The notes under the pieces: model-generated
The model's database searches: none
Seen by the model: the letters and a program-made list of their open reading frames with translations, nothing else
What the model was told of the DNA's origin: nothing
From: Chitinophaga vietnamensis
Lineage (GTDB): Bacteria; Bacteroidota; Bacteroidia; Chitinophagales; Chitinophagaceae
Assembly (NCBI RefSeq): GCF_902167635.1
Contig: NZ_CABHMS010000001.1
Span: 1-64,000, forward strand
DNA: 64,000 nucleotides
Reading direction: 5' to 3'
Made by a program: the position numbers and the translations under genes
In this document: piece by piece, positions 19,122 to 28,016 of the stretch
How positions within the stretch are numbered: the first letter of the stretch is position 1
Layout of the letters: each line of letters begins with the position of its first letter

Positions 19122-20960
19122 TTATTTGAATTCCTGCATCTCTACCAGTTTTTTGTAGATGCCGTTTTGTGCGAGCAATGTATCGTGGGTGCCGCGTTCG
19201 CGGATCTCGCCCTGGTCCATTACGATGATTTCGGTGGCGTGCTGGATAGTGCTCAAGCGGTGCGCAATTACAATGGTGGTGCGGTTTTGCATGAGTTTAT
19301 CCAATGCAGATTGTACCAGTTTTTCAGATTCGGTATCGAGTGCTGAAGTAGCTTCATCGAGGATCATGATGGGAGGATTTTTGAATACCGCCCTTGCGAT
19401 GGTGAGGCGTTGACGCTGGCCACCACTGAGTTTCATGCCATTGTCGCCGATGGCGGTGTCGTATCCCTCATCCAGTTGTTCAATAAATTCATGCGCATTG
19501 GCGATCTTTGCCGCGCGGATCACATCTTCTTTATTCGCATCGGGATGGCCGAAGGCGATGTTGTTGAACACGGTATCATTGAAGAGGATCGCCTGCTGGG
19601 ATACCACGCCTACGAGGCCGCGCAGATCATCGAGTTTGAAGTTGGAGATATCGGTACCGTCTATACGAACCGTGCCTGCCGTTACATCATAGAAACGCGG
19701 GAGAAGATCTGCCATCGTGGATTTGCCGGCGCCGCTGCGGCCTACCAGCGCAATCACTTGTCCTTTCTTGATCGTAAGGTCAATATCTTTCAGGACATAT
19801 TGCTGGTCGTATTTGAACGATACATGATCGTATTTGATCTCACTGTTGAAAGTGTTGACTGGCTGAGCTTCCGGCTTGTCTGCGATGGTGATGGGCGCAT
19901 CGAGAATAGCAAAGATGCGTTCACTGGATACCAATCCTTTTTGTAGCGTAGTAACCGCAGTAGAGATATTTTTTGCAGGCTGTAATATCTGTGAATAGAA
20001 AACGAGATAGGTCATAAACACAGAGCTGGTCAGCATTTTATCGCCACTGAGCACCAGGCTGCCGCCGTACATCACCAGTATAACGATCACTACTACGCCC
20101 AATATCTCAGATATGGGAGAGGCCAGTTCGCGCTGGTTGTAGATGGATTTGCTTACCTTGATGAACTGCCTGTTGATGCCGGCAAATTTTTTCTGCATGA
20201 ACTGTCTTGCGCTGAACGACTGTATGATCCTTACGCCGCTGATGCTTTCTTCAGAGATGTTCAGCGTTTTGGCCAACAGCTCCTGGCTAAAGAAACCTTT
20301 CTGTTTTAATTTTTTGGAGATGTAAGAGATCAGCAATCCGGATATCGGGAAGAAGACGATCGTGAAGAGCGTGAGCTTGGCCGACAGATAGAACAGCGCG
20401 GCAAAGTAGGCGATGATGATAAACGGATCTCTCAGCAACACCTGGATCGCATTCACCACGGAGGATTCTATCTCCTGTACATCGCTCGCAAAAGTGGTGA
20501 GGATATCTCCTTTCTTGCGGTCGTGATAAAAAGATAGTGATTGATTGGTGAGTTTAGTGTAGAGGCTATTACGTATCCTTTCCAGCAATACCATCCTCAA
20601 ACGAACGATCACGCGGGCGCTCATGTAGCGGCCAATATTGGCGATAGAGGTGCAGATCACGATGATCACACAAACAAACATCAGTGGTTTGAGTTTGTTA
20701 TCGCTGCCAGTGATATAGCCGTTGAAGTAATATTTGAAGAGATCAACAAAATAGTGAACAGAGAAAGAAAAAGTGGGATGTTTGACCACTGCTACCGCCT
20801 CATGTGTATCTACCTGCTTGAAAAGAACATCCAGCAGGGGGATCAGCATGGAAAAATTGACCAGCCCGAACACGATGCCAATAAGAGTATAGATCACATA
20901 TTCCGGGATATAATGATGTAAGGGAGTTGCGTATCTCAATAACCGCTTGAAAGTATTCAT
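19122..20960 (-). CDS. ABC exporter, MsbA-type fused permease-ATPase
   Basis: A 612-residue half-transporter with an N-terminal six-helix membrane domain (about 1-330) and a C-terminal ATPase. The ATPase has Walker A GRSGAGKST near 407, signature LSGGQRQRLTIARA, Walker B IMILDEATSALD and the switch His in IVIAHRLS. This architecture serves lipid A flipping (MsbA) or multidrug/lipid export. The neighbourhood gives no substrate and no partner half is adjacent, so it should act as a homodimer. The N-terminus MNTFKRLLRYATP is a plausible cytoplasmic start. Confidence 0.9.
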   Translation of the reverse strand: MNTFKRLLRYATPLHHYIPEYVIYTLIGIVFGLVNFSMLIPLLDVLFKQVDTHEAVAVVKHPTFSFSVHYFVDLFKYYFNGYITGSDNKLKPLMFVCVIIVICTSIANIGRYMSARVIVRLRMVLLERIRNSLYTKLTNQSLSFYHDRKKGDILTTFASDVQEIESSVVNAIQVLLRDPFIIIAYFAALFYLSAKLTLFTIVFFPISGLLISYISKKLKQKGFFSQELLAKTLNISEESISGVRIIQSFSARQFMQKKFAGINRQFIKVSKSIYNQRELASPISEILGVVVIVILVMYGGSLVLSGDKMLTSSVFMTYLVFYSQILQPAKNISTAVTTLQKGLVSSERIFAILDAPITIADKPEAQPVNTFNSEIKYDHVSFKYDQQYVLKDIDLTIKKGQVIALVGRSGAGKSTMADLLPRFYDVTAGTVRIDGTDISNFKLDDLRGLVGVVSQQAILFNDTVFNNIAFGHPDANKEDVIRAAKIANAHEFIEQLDEGYDTAIGDNGMKLSGGQRQRLTIARAVFKNPPIMILDEATSALDTESEKLVQSALDKLMQNRTTIVIAHRLSTIQHATEIIVMDQGEIRERGTHDTLLAQNGIYKKLVEMQEFK

Positions 20961-21035
20961 TCCTTTTGCTTTAACGCTTGTTTTTTAGAACAGGCAAAAA
21001 TAACCCATTTACCGGGATTCTTGCCGGGAAATGGT

Positions 21036-21045
21036 TAATTTCGCA
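21036..21045 (+). promoter_or_regulatory. TAATTTCGCA box upstream of rbfA
   Basis: TAATTTCGCA lies 38 nt before the rbfA ATG and matches the variant boxes before ileS and mscL. It is a likely -7 element. Confidence 0.4.
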
Positions 21046-21083
21046 GCAGAGGGCCGTTTTATTAACGATTTAAACAGATTGAT

Positions 21084-21476
21084 ATGCAGGAAACTAAAAG
21101 GCAAAAGCAAATAGCACAACTGATACAGGAGGAGCTGAGTGATATCTTCCAGCGGATGGGTTTTAATGTGATTGAAGGAGGAATGATCTCTATTGCAGCT
21201 GTGAAAATGACGCCGGACCTGCTGGAGGCCAAGGTTTACCTGAGTATGTTCCAGATACAGCAGCCCGATGAGATGCTGGAACGTATCAAGGAAAAAATGG
21301 GCGAAATCAAGAAAGCGCTAGGAAACCGCATGGGTAAGCAATTGCGCCGTATCCCCGAACTGAGCTTCTTCCTGGATGATACACTGGATTACGTGTTCAA
21401 GATGGAAGAGCTGTTCAAAAAGATCAAGGAAGAAGATACCCACATCAAGGGAAACGATAACAAAGACACAAAATAA
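21084..21476 (+). CDS. rbfA: 30S ribosome-binding factor A
   Basis: Small KH-fold protein of 130 residues that helps 16S rRNA 5' end processing and 30S maturation. The sequence shows the family's start (QKQIAQLIQEELSDIF), the central VKMTPDLLEAKVYLSMF strand-helix and the conserved LGNRMGKQLRRIPELSFFLDD. The length is typical. It lies 39 nt before a LolC/E-type permease gene on the same strand; a 9-bp hairpin (AGCCACGCC/GGCGTGGCT, about 21480-21500) without a T tract sits between them. Confidence 0.95.
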   Translation: MQETKRQKQIAQLIQEELSDIFQRMGFNVIEGGMISIAAVKMTPDLLEAKVYLSMFQIQQPDEMLERIKEKMGEIKKALGNRMGKQLRRIPELSFFLDDTLDYVFKMEELFKKIKEEDTHIKGNDNKDTK

Positions 21477-21515
21477 TAGCAGCCACGCCAGCGGCGTGGC
21501 TGATGGTGCTATCAT

Positions 21516-22739
21516 ATGATCTGGCAATTTGCGTCCCGCTACTTCAGGGCAAAAAAATCTACCAATGCGATCAATATCATTGCCTGGGTAAGTGTGGTGG
21601 CTATTGCAGTAGGAGCCGGGGCGCTGATCGTCATATTGAGCGTATTCAATGGCTTCGAAGGACTGGTAAAGTCCTTGTATTCCTCATTCTATCCTGCTAT
21701 TAAGGTAGTACCTGCAAATGGAAAAACCATCCTCCTCACACCGGAACAGCTGAAGAAGATCGGGCAAACGCCCGGCGTGGCCGACTTTTCCGCAGTGGTG
21801 GAAGAGAAAGCCGTGCTGCGTTATGGCGACGAGCCCACGATCGCCATCCTGAAAGGAGTTGACAGCCACTATACCAAAGTAACGGATGTCAAGAGCAAGG
21901 TGGTACGCGGCCGTTTCGACACGGGCGATGAAACGGCTTACCGCGCTGTATTAGGCCTGGAGCTGGAAGGCGCGCTGGGCGTGGATGTAGAACACAGCCT
22001 GGCGCCGGTGACCGTATATGTGCCCCGCCGGAGCGCCAATTCATTCACCATTCCGGAAGATGCCCTGAACAACGGGGTGCTCTATCCTGCCGGCACTTTC
22101 GCCATCCAGCAGGAGTTCAACAGCAAGTATGTTATCACCCATATTGATTTCCTCCGCAAGTTGCTGGAACTGGGGCCGGATGAGATGTCGGCCCTGGAGG
22201 TAGCGACACGGCCAGGCATAAACGAAAATCAGTTACGCGACCAGCTGCAAGGCTTGCTGGGAAAGGGTTACAAGGTACAGACGCGGTATGAACAAAATCA
22301 GTCGCTCTATGCGATCATGGTAACGGAGAAGTGGGCCACTTACGTATTACTGAGCTTCATCTTGATCATTGCAGCCTTTAACATGATAGGTTCATTGTAT
22401 ATGCTGGTGATAGAGAAACGGAAAGATATTACGATCCTGAAAGCCATGGGGGCGCGTAATTCACTGATCATGCGGATCTTCCTGGCAGAAGGGCTGATCA
22501 TTGCAGGAATAGGCACCGTATTGGGCCTTGGGTTGGGAACCATTTTTTGCGTGCTGCAGGATCGTTTCGGGATCATCAAGCTGGAAGGCGCTTCCTTCCT
22601 GGTAGATGCCTACCCGGTGCGTATCCATGTAGGAGATTATCTGTTGGTACTGGCCACTATCCTGGTGATAGGCATAGGGGCAAGCTGGTACCCGGCCCGG
22701 AGGGCTGCCCGTGAGGAGATCGCATTAAAAGCTACCTGA
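21516..22739 (+). CDS. FtsX-like ABC permease, LolC/LolE type
   Basis: A 407-residue inner-membrane permease with one N-terminal helix (VVAIAVGAGALIVILSVFNG), a periplasmic domain of about 220 residues, and three C-terminal helices (LLSFILIIAAFNMIGSLYML, then LIIAGIGTVLGLG, then LLVLATILVIGIGASW). This is the LolC/E layout used to release lipoproteins for transport to the outer membrane. A single permease gene, as here, usually acts as a homodimer with a LolD ATPase encoded elsewhere. No ATPase is adjacent. A strong bidirectional terminator follows. Confidence 0.88.
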   Translation: MIWQFASRYFRAKKSTNAINIIAWVSVVAIAVGAGALIVILSVFNGFEGLVKSLYSSFYPAIKVVPANGKTILLTPEQLKKIGQTPGVADFSAVVEEKAVLRYGDEPTIAILKGVDSHYTKVTDVKSKVVRGRFDTGDETAYRAVLGLELEGALGVDVEHSLAPVTVYVPRRSANSFTIPEDALNNGVLYPAGTFAIQQEFNSKYVITHIDFLRKLLELGPDEMSALEVATRPGINENQLRDQLQGLLGKGYKVQTRYEQNQSLYAIMVTEKWATYVLLSFILIIAAFNMIGSLYMLVIEKRKDITILKAMGARNSLIMRIFLAEGLIIAGIGTVLGLGLGTIFCVLQDRFGIIKLEGASFLVDAYPVRIHVGDYLLVLATILVIGIGASWYPARRAAREEIALKAT

Positions 22740-22760
22740 TAATATTTACTACCTGATAAT

Positions 22761-22796
22761 AAAAAAGCCCCCTTGCAAGTGCAAGGGGGCTTTTTT
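22761..22796. terminator. Bidirectional terminator
   Basis: AAAAAAGCCCCCTTGC pairs with GCAAGGGGGCTTTTTT around a 4-nt loop. It separates the convergent permease and transketolase genes. Confidence 0.93.
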
Positions 22797-22811
22797 ATTG
22801 GAATGCGTTTA

Positions 22812-23648
22812 TTAATAATCGCCCAGTGTTTCCGGCAATTGTGCCAGTGCTTTGGCGAGTTGTTCATCGTTAGGTGCGATACCATGCCATTCGTGGTGAC
22901 CTTCCATGAAGTCAACGCCTTCGCCCATTACGGTTTTCATCATGATGGCGATAGGTTTGCCCTGGCCGGTGAGGCTTTTGGCCTTTTCGAGGGTGGCTAC
23001 CACTTCGTCCATATCATTGCCGTTCATATGGAGCACATGCCAGCCGAATACTTCGAATTTGGCGCCGATATCACCCAGTCCTGCTACATCGGCGGTGGTA
23101 CCGTCGATCTGCTGACCGTTCCAGTCTACCGTGATGATCAGGTTATCTACTTTATGGTGTGGTGCGAACATGGCGGCTTCCCATACCTGGCCTTCTTCCA
23201 GTTCACCGTCCCCATGGAGGGAGAATACGAGGTGTTTATCGTTATTGAGTTTTTTGGTGAGGGCGGCGCCGATGGCAACGCTCATGCCCTGACCGAGCGA
23301 CCCGGAGGCTACACGAATACCTGGCAGGTGCTCGTGGGTAGTGGGGTGGCCTTGCAGGCGGGAATTGATCTTACGGAAAGTGGCCAGTTCAGTGAGGGGG
23401 AAATAGCCCGAACGCGCCAGCACACTGTAAAACACAGGTGAGATATGACCGTTGGATAAGAAAAACAGGTCCTGGTTACGGCCATCCATATCAAAAGGCT
23501 GCGGCTTATGGTCCATTATCTTGAAATAAAGGGCGGTCATGAAATCAGCGCAACCTAAAGAGCCGCCTGGGTGGCCGCTCTGAACGTCATGTACCATCCG
23601 TACAATATCTCTTCTTACCTGGGTAGCAATATCTTTGAGCTGTGGCAT
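22812..23648 (-). CDS. Transketolase, N-terminal (thiamine diphosphate) subunit
   Basis: A 278-residue N-terminal half of transketolase, which moves two-carbon units in the pentose phosphate pathway. It contains SGHPGGSLGCADF, the thiamine-diphosphate motif GDGELEEGQVWEA followed by NLIITVDWNGQQ, and a proper C-terminal end at ALAQLPETLGDY. It is therefore a complete subunit of the split type rather than a truncated gene. The C-terminal subunit that completes the active site is not in this window: the gene on the left is convergent and the one on the right is divergent. The unit is monocistronic. Confidence 0.92.
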   Translation of the reverse strand: MPQLKDIATQVRRDIVRMVHDVQSGHPGGSLGCADFMTALYFKIMDHKPQPFDMDGRNQDLFFLSNGHISPVFYSVLARSGYFPLTELATFRKINSRLQGHPTTHEHLPGIRVASGSLGQGMSVAIGAALTKKLNNDKHLVFSLHGDGELEEGQVWEAAMFAPHHKVDNLIITVDWNGQQIDGTTADVAGLGDIGAKFEVFGWHVLHMNGNDMDEVVATLEKAKSLTGQGKPIAIMMKTVMGEGVDFMEGHHEWHGIAPNDEQLAKALAQLPETLGDY

Positions 23649-23774
23649 GATAGTTGTAATTTTTAGAGCCGCAAAACTAATAGAAAATCATAGAATTTGC
23701 AGGTGTTTGAATGTTTTTTGCGGTCGTAAAATATTAAATTTTTAACGATTTTATACACATTTCATTGAAATTAA

Positions 23775-23782
23775 TATCTTTG
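23775..23782 (+). promoter_or_regulatory. Candidate -7 box for the wecA/tagO-type gene
   Basis: TATCTTTG, continuing GCA, is a full match to TAnnTTTG. It lies 18 nt before the ATG at 23800, which implies a very short leader. Confidence 0.5.
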
Positions 23783-23799
23783 CAAAACAAGCCCCCCCA

Positions 23800-24942
23800 A
23801 TGGAGAATGTATTAATTGCAACCGTCCTAAGTTTTGTTGTCACCTATTTTTCTATTCCAATACTCATTAAAGTAGCGGAATTAAAGAGTTTATACGACGA
23901 ACCGGACGAAAGGAAAGCGCATAAACAGCGCATACCAACGCTCGGTGGGATCGGATTCTTTTCCGGTTTCATCATTGCTGCCGCGATATGTGTTCCAGCA
24001 CTACAAAATTCACCGTTCCAGTACATGATGGCTGCGTTCTTTATCATCTTCATGGTAGGCATGAAGGATGACATCGTAGGGCTGTCCCCGTTAAAGAAGT
24101 TGATTGGTCAGCTGATGGCGTCGTTCGCTATCATCTACCTGGGCAATCTCCAGATCACTAACATGTATGGATTTCTTGGTATCACCTCACTGCCGCCAAG
24201 CATTAGCCTGATGCTGACCTACTTTACCTTTGTAGTAGTGATCAACGCCTTCAACCTTATAGACGGTGTGGATGGACAGGCAGGCAGTATAGGTTTGCTC
24301 GTGAGCGCTATACTGGGCGCTTACTTCCTGCACGTAGGCGAAATCACTTATGCTGTAATTGGATTCGCATTGGCAGGCGGTCTCGCCAGTTTCCTGATCT
24401 ATAACATCTCTCCCGCCCGCATCTTCATGGGCGATACCGGATCGCTGCTGATCGGACTGGTTAATGCCGTGCTTGTGCTGAAGTTTATTGAAGTGGCCGG
24501 CAATCCTGCTGGTAAAATGCCGATCAACGCTACACCTGCCGTGGCTATCGCCATCCTGATCGTTCCGCTGTTTGATACGCTCCGTGTATTTGCAGTACGT
24601 ATGATGAAAGGTCGCTCGCCGTTTTCTGCTGACAGAAATCACATTCACCACTACCTGCTGGATCTGAAACTGAACCATAAACAAACTACCCTGGTATCCG
24701 TAAGCGTGAATGCGCTCTATATTGTTGCTGCATTCTTCCTTCAAAGCCTTGGCACTACCTGGCTGGTAACTGCCATCGTAGGTTCGGCTGTTGTATTCAC
24801 CAGTATGTTGTACGTAGCACGCAAACGTAAGCTGGCAGTGAAACAACCGGTGATAAAGACCACCATCGTACCGCCGGTAGCCGCCGCCACGCAGCCGAAG
24901 ATACTGCACGTTACAACAGAAGGAGCGCTGCAAGACAAATAA
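23800..24942 (+). CDS. Undecaprenyl-phosphate GlcNAc-1-phosphate transferase (WecA/TagO type)
   Basis: A polytopic 380-residue membrane enzyme of the MraY/WecA family that starts a polyprenyl-linked glycan by moving a sugar-1-phosphate to undecaprenyl phosphate. Family signatures are HKQRIPTLGGIGFF near residue 45, MKDDIVGLSP, AFNLIDGVDG near 150, RIFMGDTGSLLIG and DRNHIHHYLLDL. About ten or eleven hydrophobic helices are spread over the first 340 residues, followed by a short basic cytoplasmic tail. The HIHH motif points to the WecA/TagO branch rather than MraY. It stands alone; the rest of a glycan cluster is not adjacent. Confidence 0.9.
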   Translation: MENVLIATVLSFVVTYFSIPILIKVAELKSLYDEPDERKAHKQRIPTLGGIGFFSGFIIAAAICVPALQNSPFQYMMAAFFIIFMVGMKDDIVGLSPLKKLIGQLMASFAIIYLGNLQITNMYGFLGITSLPPSISLMLTYFTFVVVINAFNLIDGVDGQAGSIGLLVSAILGAYFLHVGEITYAVIGFALAGGLASFLIYNISPARIFMGDTGSLLIGLVNAVLVLKFIEVAGNPAGKMPINATPAVAIAILIVPLFDTLRVFAVRMMKGRSPFSADRNHIHHYLLDLKLNHKQTTLVSVSVNALYIVAAFFLQSLGTTWLVTAIVGSAVVFTSMLYVARKRKLAVKQPVIKTTIVPPVAAATQPKILHVTTEGALQDK

Positions 24943-24962
24943 AAATTCTTCCAACATAATTC

Positions 24963-24993
24963 AAAGGGTAGCAATCTGTTGCTACCCTTTTTT
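24963..24993 (+). terminator. Terminator after the wecA/tagO-type gene
   Basis: AAAGGGTAGCAA pairs with TTGCTACCCTTT around TCTG and is followed by TTT. Confidence 0.85.
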
Positions 24994-25057
24994 AATAACC
25001 AATATTGGTTCATTAAAAGAAAACCTGTAGGTTTGCAGGCACTTAACTATTTATGTT

Positions 25058-25621
25058 ATGCAAGATGATCTAACGCTAATCATGGATGATGCAGCAGACT
25101 CGATGAAAAAAGCTATCGGGCACCTGGAAACAGAACTGACCAAAGTCAGGGCTGGTAAAGCAAATCCGCAGATACTGGACGGTATCCATGTGGATTATTA
25201 CGGAGCCCCCACTCCCCTGAACCAGGTAGCTAATGTGAGTGTTGCTGACGCCCGCACCCTGACTATACAACCCTGGGAAAAAAATATGCTGCAACCCATC
25301 GAAAGGGCAATTATCGCGGCCAACATCGGTATCAATCCACAGAACGACGGTATCATCATCCGTCTCTTCTTACCCCCGCTGACAGAAGAAAGAAGAAGGG
25401 AATTTGTAAAGAGAGTGAATGGTGAAGGAGAACAGGCAAAAGTAGCTGTCCGCAATATCCGCCGCGATGCGATCGAGGCGATCAAGAAGTTGCAGAAAGA
25501 AGGTTTGAGTGAAGATACCGCCAAGGATGCTGAAGCAGAAGTGCAGCAGATGACCGACAAACACATTGTACTGGTCGACAAACATTGCGAAGCCAAGGAG
25601 AAAGAAATCATGGCGATCTGA
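25058..25621 (+). CDS. frr: Ribosome recycling factor
   Basis: The factor splits post-termination ribosomes with EF-G. The 187-residue protein is full length and shows HLETELTKVRAGKANPQIL, the middle domain-II part YYGAPTPLNQVANVSVADAR and the C-terminal ERRREFVKRVNGEGEQAKVA. The usual upstream neighbour pyrH is missing here; the gene stands between two terminators as a single unit. Confidence 0.96.
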   Translation: MQDDLTLIMDDAADSMKKAIGHLETELTKVRAGKANPQILDGIHVDYYGAPTPLNQVANVSVADARTLTIQPWEKNMLQPIERAIIAANIGINPQNDGIIIRLFLPPLTEERRREFVKRVNGEGEQAKVAVRNIRRDAIEAIKKLQKEGLSEDTAKDAEAEVQQMTDKHIVLVDKHCEAKEKEIMAI

Positions 25622-25637
25622 TATTCGTCTGAAGATA

Positions 25638-25675
25638 AAAATACCCGCTCTGTGCAACAGAGCGGGTATTTTATT
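25638..25675. terminator. Bidirectional terminator between frr and the EamA gene
   Basis: AATACCCGCTCTGT pairs with ACAGAGCGGGTATT around GCA, with TTATTTT to the right and a T run on the minus strand. The stop of the minus-strand EamA gene lies at the edge of the tail. Confidence 0.88.
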
Positions 25676-26551
25676 TTATACTTTTCTAGCGCTGTTCACC
25701 AGATATACTCCGAACAAAATAATACCCATACACAATATTTGTATCCAGGTGATCGGTTCATGTGCCAGCAAACCCCAGCCTATCGCCACTACCGGTAACG
25801 CATAAGTGACCATCGACGCGAACATGGCGCCGGCCTTACGTATCAGCAGATAGAATAATACGGCAGCGATACCGGTGCCCATTACCCCCAGCACCAGCCC
25901 GGCTGCCAGGGAACGCCAGGGCGCCTGCGGCGTGGCAAATTGCGGAAAGAAATCAGTGAACCATAATATCGGAAAGGTGAACAATGCGCAGAAGAACATC
26001 GCGATGGAGCCCAGTTGCAGGGAGCCAAAGCCTTTCAGGTAGTGATGTACCAGGCTGATGTTAATGCCATAGGAAATAGTAGCCAGTATTACCAGCAAAC
26101 CGTAGTACCAGTAAGCATTTGAGCCGATACCCCTGGATGTAAACAGGAATATTACTCCCAACAAACCCACACAAACACCGAGCAGTTGTCCTTTCTGGAT
26201 CGGGCTTTTGAAGATGAGCAGTCCCGAAAGCAGCGCCATCAAAGGTGTGAGCGAATTGAGTATACCCGCCAGTGAGCTATCGATCTTTGTTTCTGCGAGG
26301 CAGAAGAGAAATGCCGGAATACCATTGCCCAGGAGGCCGGACAGGATGATCATGGGCAATTTGTTACGCGGCGTTTGCCGGATATATTTCGGGAAAAACG
26401 GCAGCAGTGCGATGCCTGCTGCAACCAGTCTCAAACTTGCTACCTGGTAGGGAGTGAAGGCTTCCAGGCCGATCTTCATCAGGATGAATGAGCTTCCCCA
26501 AGTGAGCGACAATAACAGAAAAACTCCCCAGTGGGCAAAACGTTGATTCAA
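25676..26551 (-). CDS. EamA/DMT-family exporter
   Basis: Ten-helix drug/metabolite exporter of the EamA type, with two repeated five-helix halves (TWGSSFILMKIGLEAFTPYQ in the first, VLGVMGTGIAAVLFYLLIRK in the second). The substrate cannot be told from sequence. There is no ATG near the N-terminus. The TTG at 26551 gives MNQRFAHWGVFLLLSLTWGS, a normal DMT start, and is chosen; the in-frame TTG at 26575 lies in a promoter-like TGACCTTTG and is less likely. It is a single-gene unit. Confidence 0.85.
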   Translation of the reverse strand: MNQRFAHWGVFLLLSLTWGSSFILMKIGLEAFTPYQVASLRLVAAGIALLPFFPKYIRQTPRNKLPMIILSGLLGNGIPAFLFCLAETKIDSSLAGILNSLTPLMALLSGLLIFKSPIQKGQLLGVCVGLLGVIFLFTSRGIGSNAYWYYGLLVILATISYGINISLVHHYLKGFGSLQLGSIAMFFCALFTFPILWFTDFFPQFATPQAPWRSLAAGLVLGVMGTGIAAVLFYLLIRKAGAMFASMVTYALPVVAIGWGLLAHEPITWIQILCMGIILFGVYLVNSARKV

Positions 26552-26682
26552 AGTGGCATTTTTTACAAGGCACAAAGGTCAGCATATGCTGCGAATCCTG
26601 CAAATTCTGCAAAAGAATAATTCAGTAATACTCAACACAAATGGCCTGTTTTTGTTAAATTTAATTTATAGAATGCATATAC

Positions 26683-27429
26683 ATGGGTAAAATCAAATTG
26701 TCAGACATCCGCACCACCGCTCCGAAAAAACTCGACAAAGAAAAGATCAAGGCTGAAACCAGGGAGATCCTGCAAGAGCTGGACGAGCTTCAAAACCTGC
26801 TCTACGCCGAGCATAAGCACAGCATACTCCTGGTTGTACAGGGCATGGACGCCAGCGGTAAAGATGGCGTGATCAAAAATGTTACCGGCACCCTCAATCC
26901 GCAGGGAGTGACGGTTCACTCATTCAAGACGCCTACCAAAGAAGAAACGGATCACGATTTCTTATGGCGTGTTCACCAACAGGCGCCGGGCAAAGGTATG
27001 ATCCAGGTGTTCAACCGTTCTCATTATGAGGATATCCTCATCCAGCGGGTACATAAGTGGATCGATGAAAAAACGGCCTTCAAGCGCATGGATGCTATCA
27101 ACGATTTTGAGAAGCTGCTGGCCGTGCATAACAGCACACAGATATTGAAGTTTTACCTGCATGTATCGCGGGAAGCCCAGCAACAGCGCCTGGTAGAGCG
27201 TACAGAGGATCCGCGGAAGATGTGGAAGTATAACGAAAATGACCTCGCAGAGGCGAAGCTCTGGGATAAGTATATGGACGCCTACGAAGATGCCTTCAAC
27301 AACTGCAACTACATTCCCTGGATCATTGTACCAGCAGATCATAACTGGTATAAGGAATACATTGTTGCACTAACGTTGAGGGATACACTGAAATCCCTGA
27401 AGATGAAATACCCACGGCTCAAGAAATAA
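26683..27429 (+). CDS. Polyphosphate kinase 2 family protein
   Basis: Cytosolic PPK2-family kinase of 248 residues that moves phosphate between polyphosphate and nucleotides. Visible marks are the P-loop GMDASGKDG near residue 56, SFKTPTKEETDHDFLWRVH, the Walker B-like FNRSHYEDIL, and the lid region VERTEDPRKMWKYNENDL. It is a single-domain enzyme; the precise nucleotide specificity (AMP, ADP or both) cannot be read with certainty. The mscL gene follows 78 nt later, so both could take part in stress survival, but each has its own promoter-like box. Confidence 0.92.
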   Translation: MGKIKLSDIRTTAPKKLDKEKIKAETREILQELDELQNLLYAEHKHSILLVVQGMDASGKDGVIKNVTGTLNPQGVTVHSFKTPTKEETDHDFLWRVHQQAPGKGMIQVFNRSHYEDILIQRVHKWIDEKTAFKRMDAINDFEKLLAVHNSTQILKFYLHVSREAQQQRLVERTEDPRKMWKYNENDLAEAKLWDKYMDAYEDAFNNCNYIPWIIVPADHNWYKEYIVALTLRDTLKSLKMKYPRLKK

Positions 27430-27464
27430 TCAATTAATAATGAAGCTGTTCGGCGATTAAACAC

Positions 27465-27474
27465 TAATTTCGCA
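27465..27474 (+). promoter_or_regulatory. TAATTTCGCA box upstream of mscL
   Basis: This box is identical to the one before rbfA. It lies 33 nt before the ATG and probably serves as a -7 element. Confidence 0.4.
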
Positions 27475-27507
27475 CGTAATATTTTAACCAAATAAAACCT
27501 TGCATTT

Positions 27508-27930
27508 ATGTCGTTCATTAAGGAATTCAAAGAATTTGCCATGAAGGGCAATGTAATGGATCTTGCTGTGGGTGTGATTATAGGGGGAGCGTTCGGGAAG
27601 ATTGTTACATCCCTGGTTGATAATGTGATTATGCCCTTGGTCGGAATTTTTACCGGCGGCATGAACTTCTCTGACAAATTTGTTTTGCTGAATGACAGCA
27701 AAGGAACTGCTTTCGCAAGCCTGGCAGAAGCCAAGGCGAAAGGCGCGCCAGTATTGGCTTATGGCGCCTTTATCCAAAGCGTGATCGATTTTCTCATCAT
27801 CGCTTTCTGTATCTTCCTCCTGGTTAAATTCATGAACAAGCTGTCCAGGAAACCGGAAGCTGCCCCAGCAGAGCCTTCTGCCCAGGAAAAATTGCTGATG
27901 GAAATCCGCGACGCGATCAAAGCCAAGTAA
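27508..27930 (+). CDS. mscL: Large-conductance mechanosensitive channel
   Basis: Homopentameric pore that opens under extreme membrane tension to release solutes after osmotic downshock. The 140-residue protein has the conserved start [20 protein letters not shown], the glycine-rich TM1 ([20 protein letters not shown]), a periplasmic loop, TM2 ([20 protein letters not shown]) and a short cytoplasmic helix ([14 protein letters not shown]). Length and motifs are typical. A terminator follows directly. Confidence 0.96.
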   Translation: MSFIKEFKEFAMKGNVMDLAVGVIIGGAFGKIVTSLVDNVIMPLVGIFTGGMNFSDKFVLLNDSKGTAFASLAEAKAKGAPVLAYGAFIQSVIDFLIIAFCIFLLVKFMNKLSRKPEAAPAEPSAQEKLLMEIRDAIKAK

Positions 27931-27948
27931 TTACTGCTTACCATACTG

Positions 27949-27994
27949 CCTGCCTGTTTCTTTGCTCTAAAGAAACAGGCGGGATGTTTTTTAT
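27949..27994 (+). terminator. Terminator after mscL
   Basis: A 15-bp stem, CCTGCCTGTTTCTTT with AAAGAAACAGGCGGG (one G-T pair, loop GCTCT), is followed by ATGTTTTTTATTT. Confidence 0.88.
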
Positions 27995-28016
27995 TTAATC
28001 CTAAAAAAGTTCATTG

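Noticed and set aside
21479-21501. Terminator between rbfA and the LolC/E-type permease
   Set aside because: The 9-bp hairpin is clear but no T tract follows on either strand, so it is left as a hairpin within a likely operon.
26575-26577. TTG at 26575 as start of the EamA exporter
   Set aside because: It falls within a promoter-like TGACCTTTG on the minus strand. The TTG at 26551 gives a more usual N-terminus.
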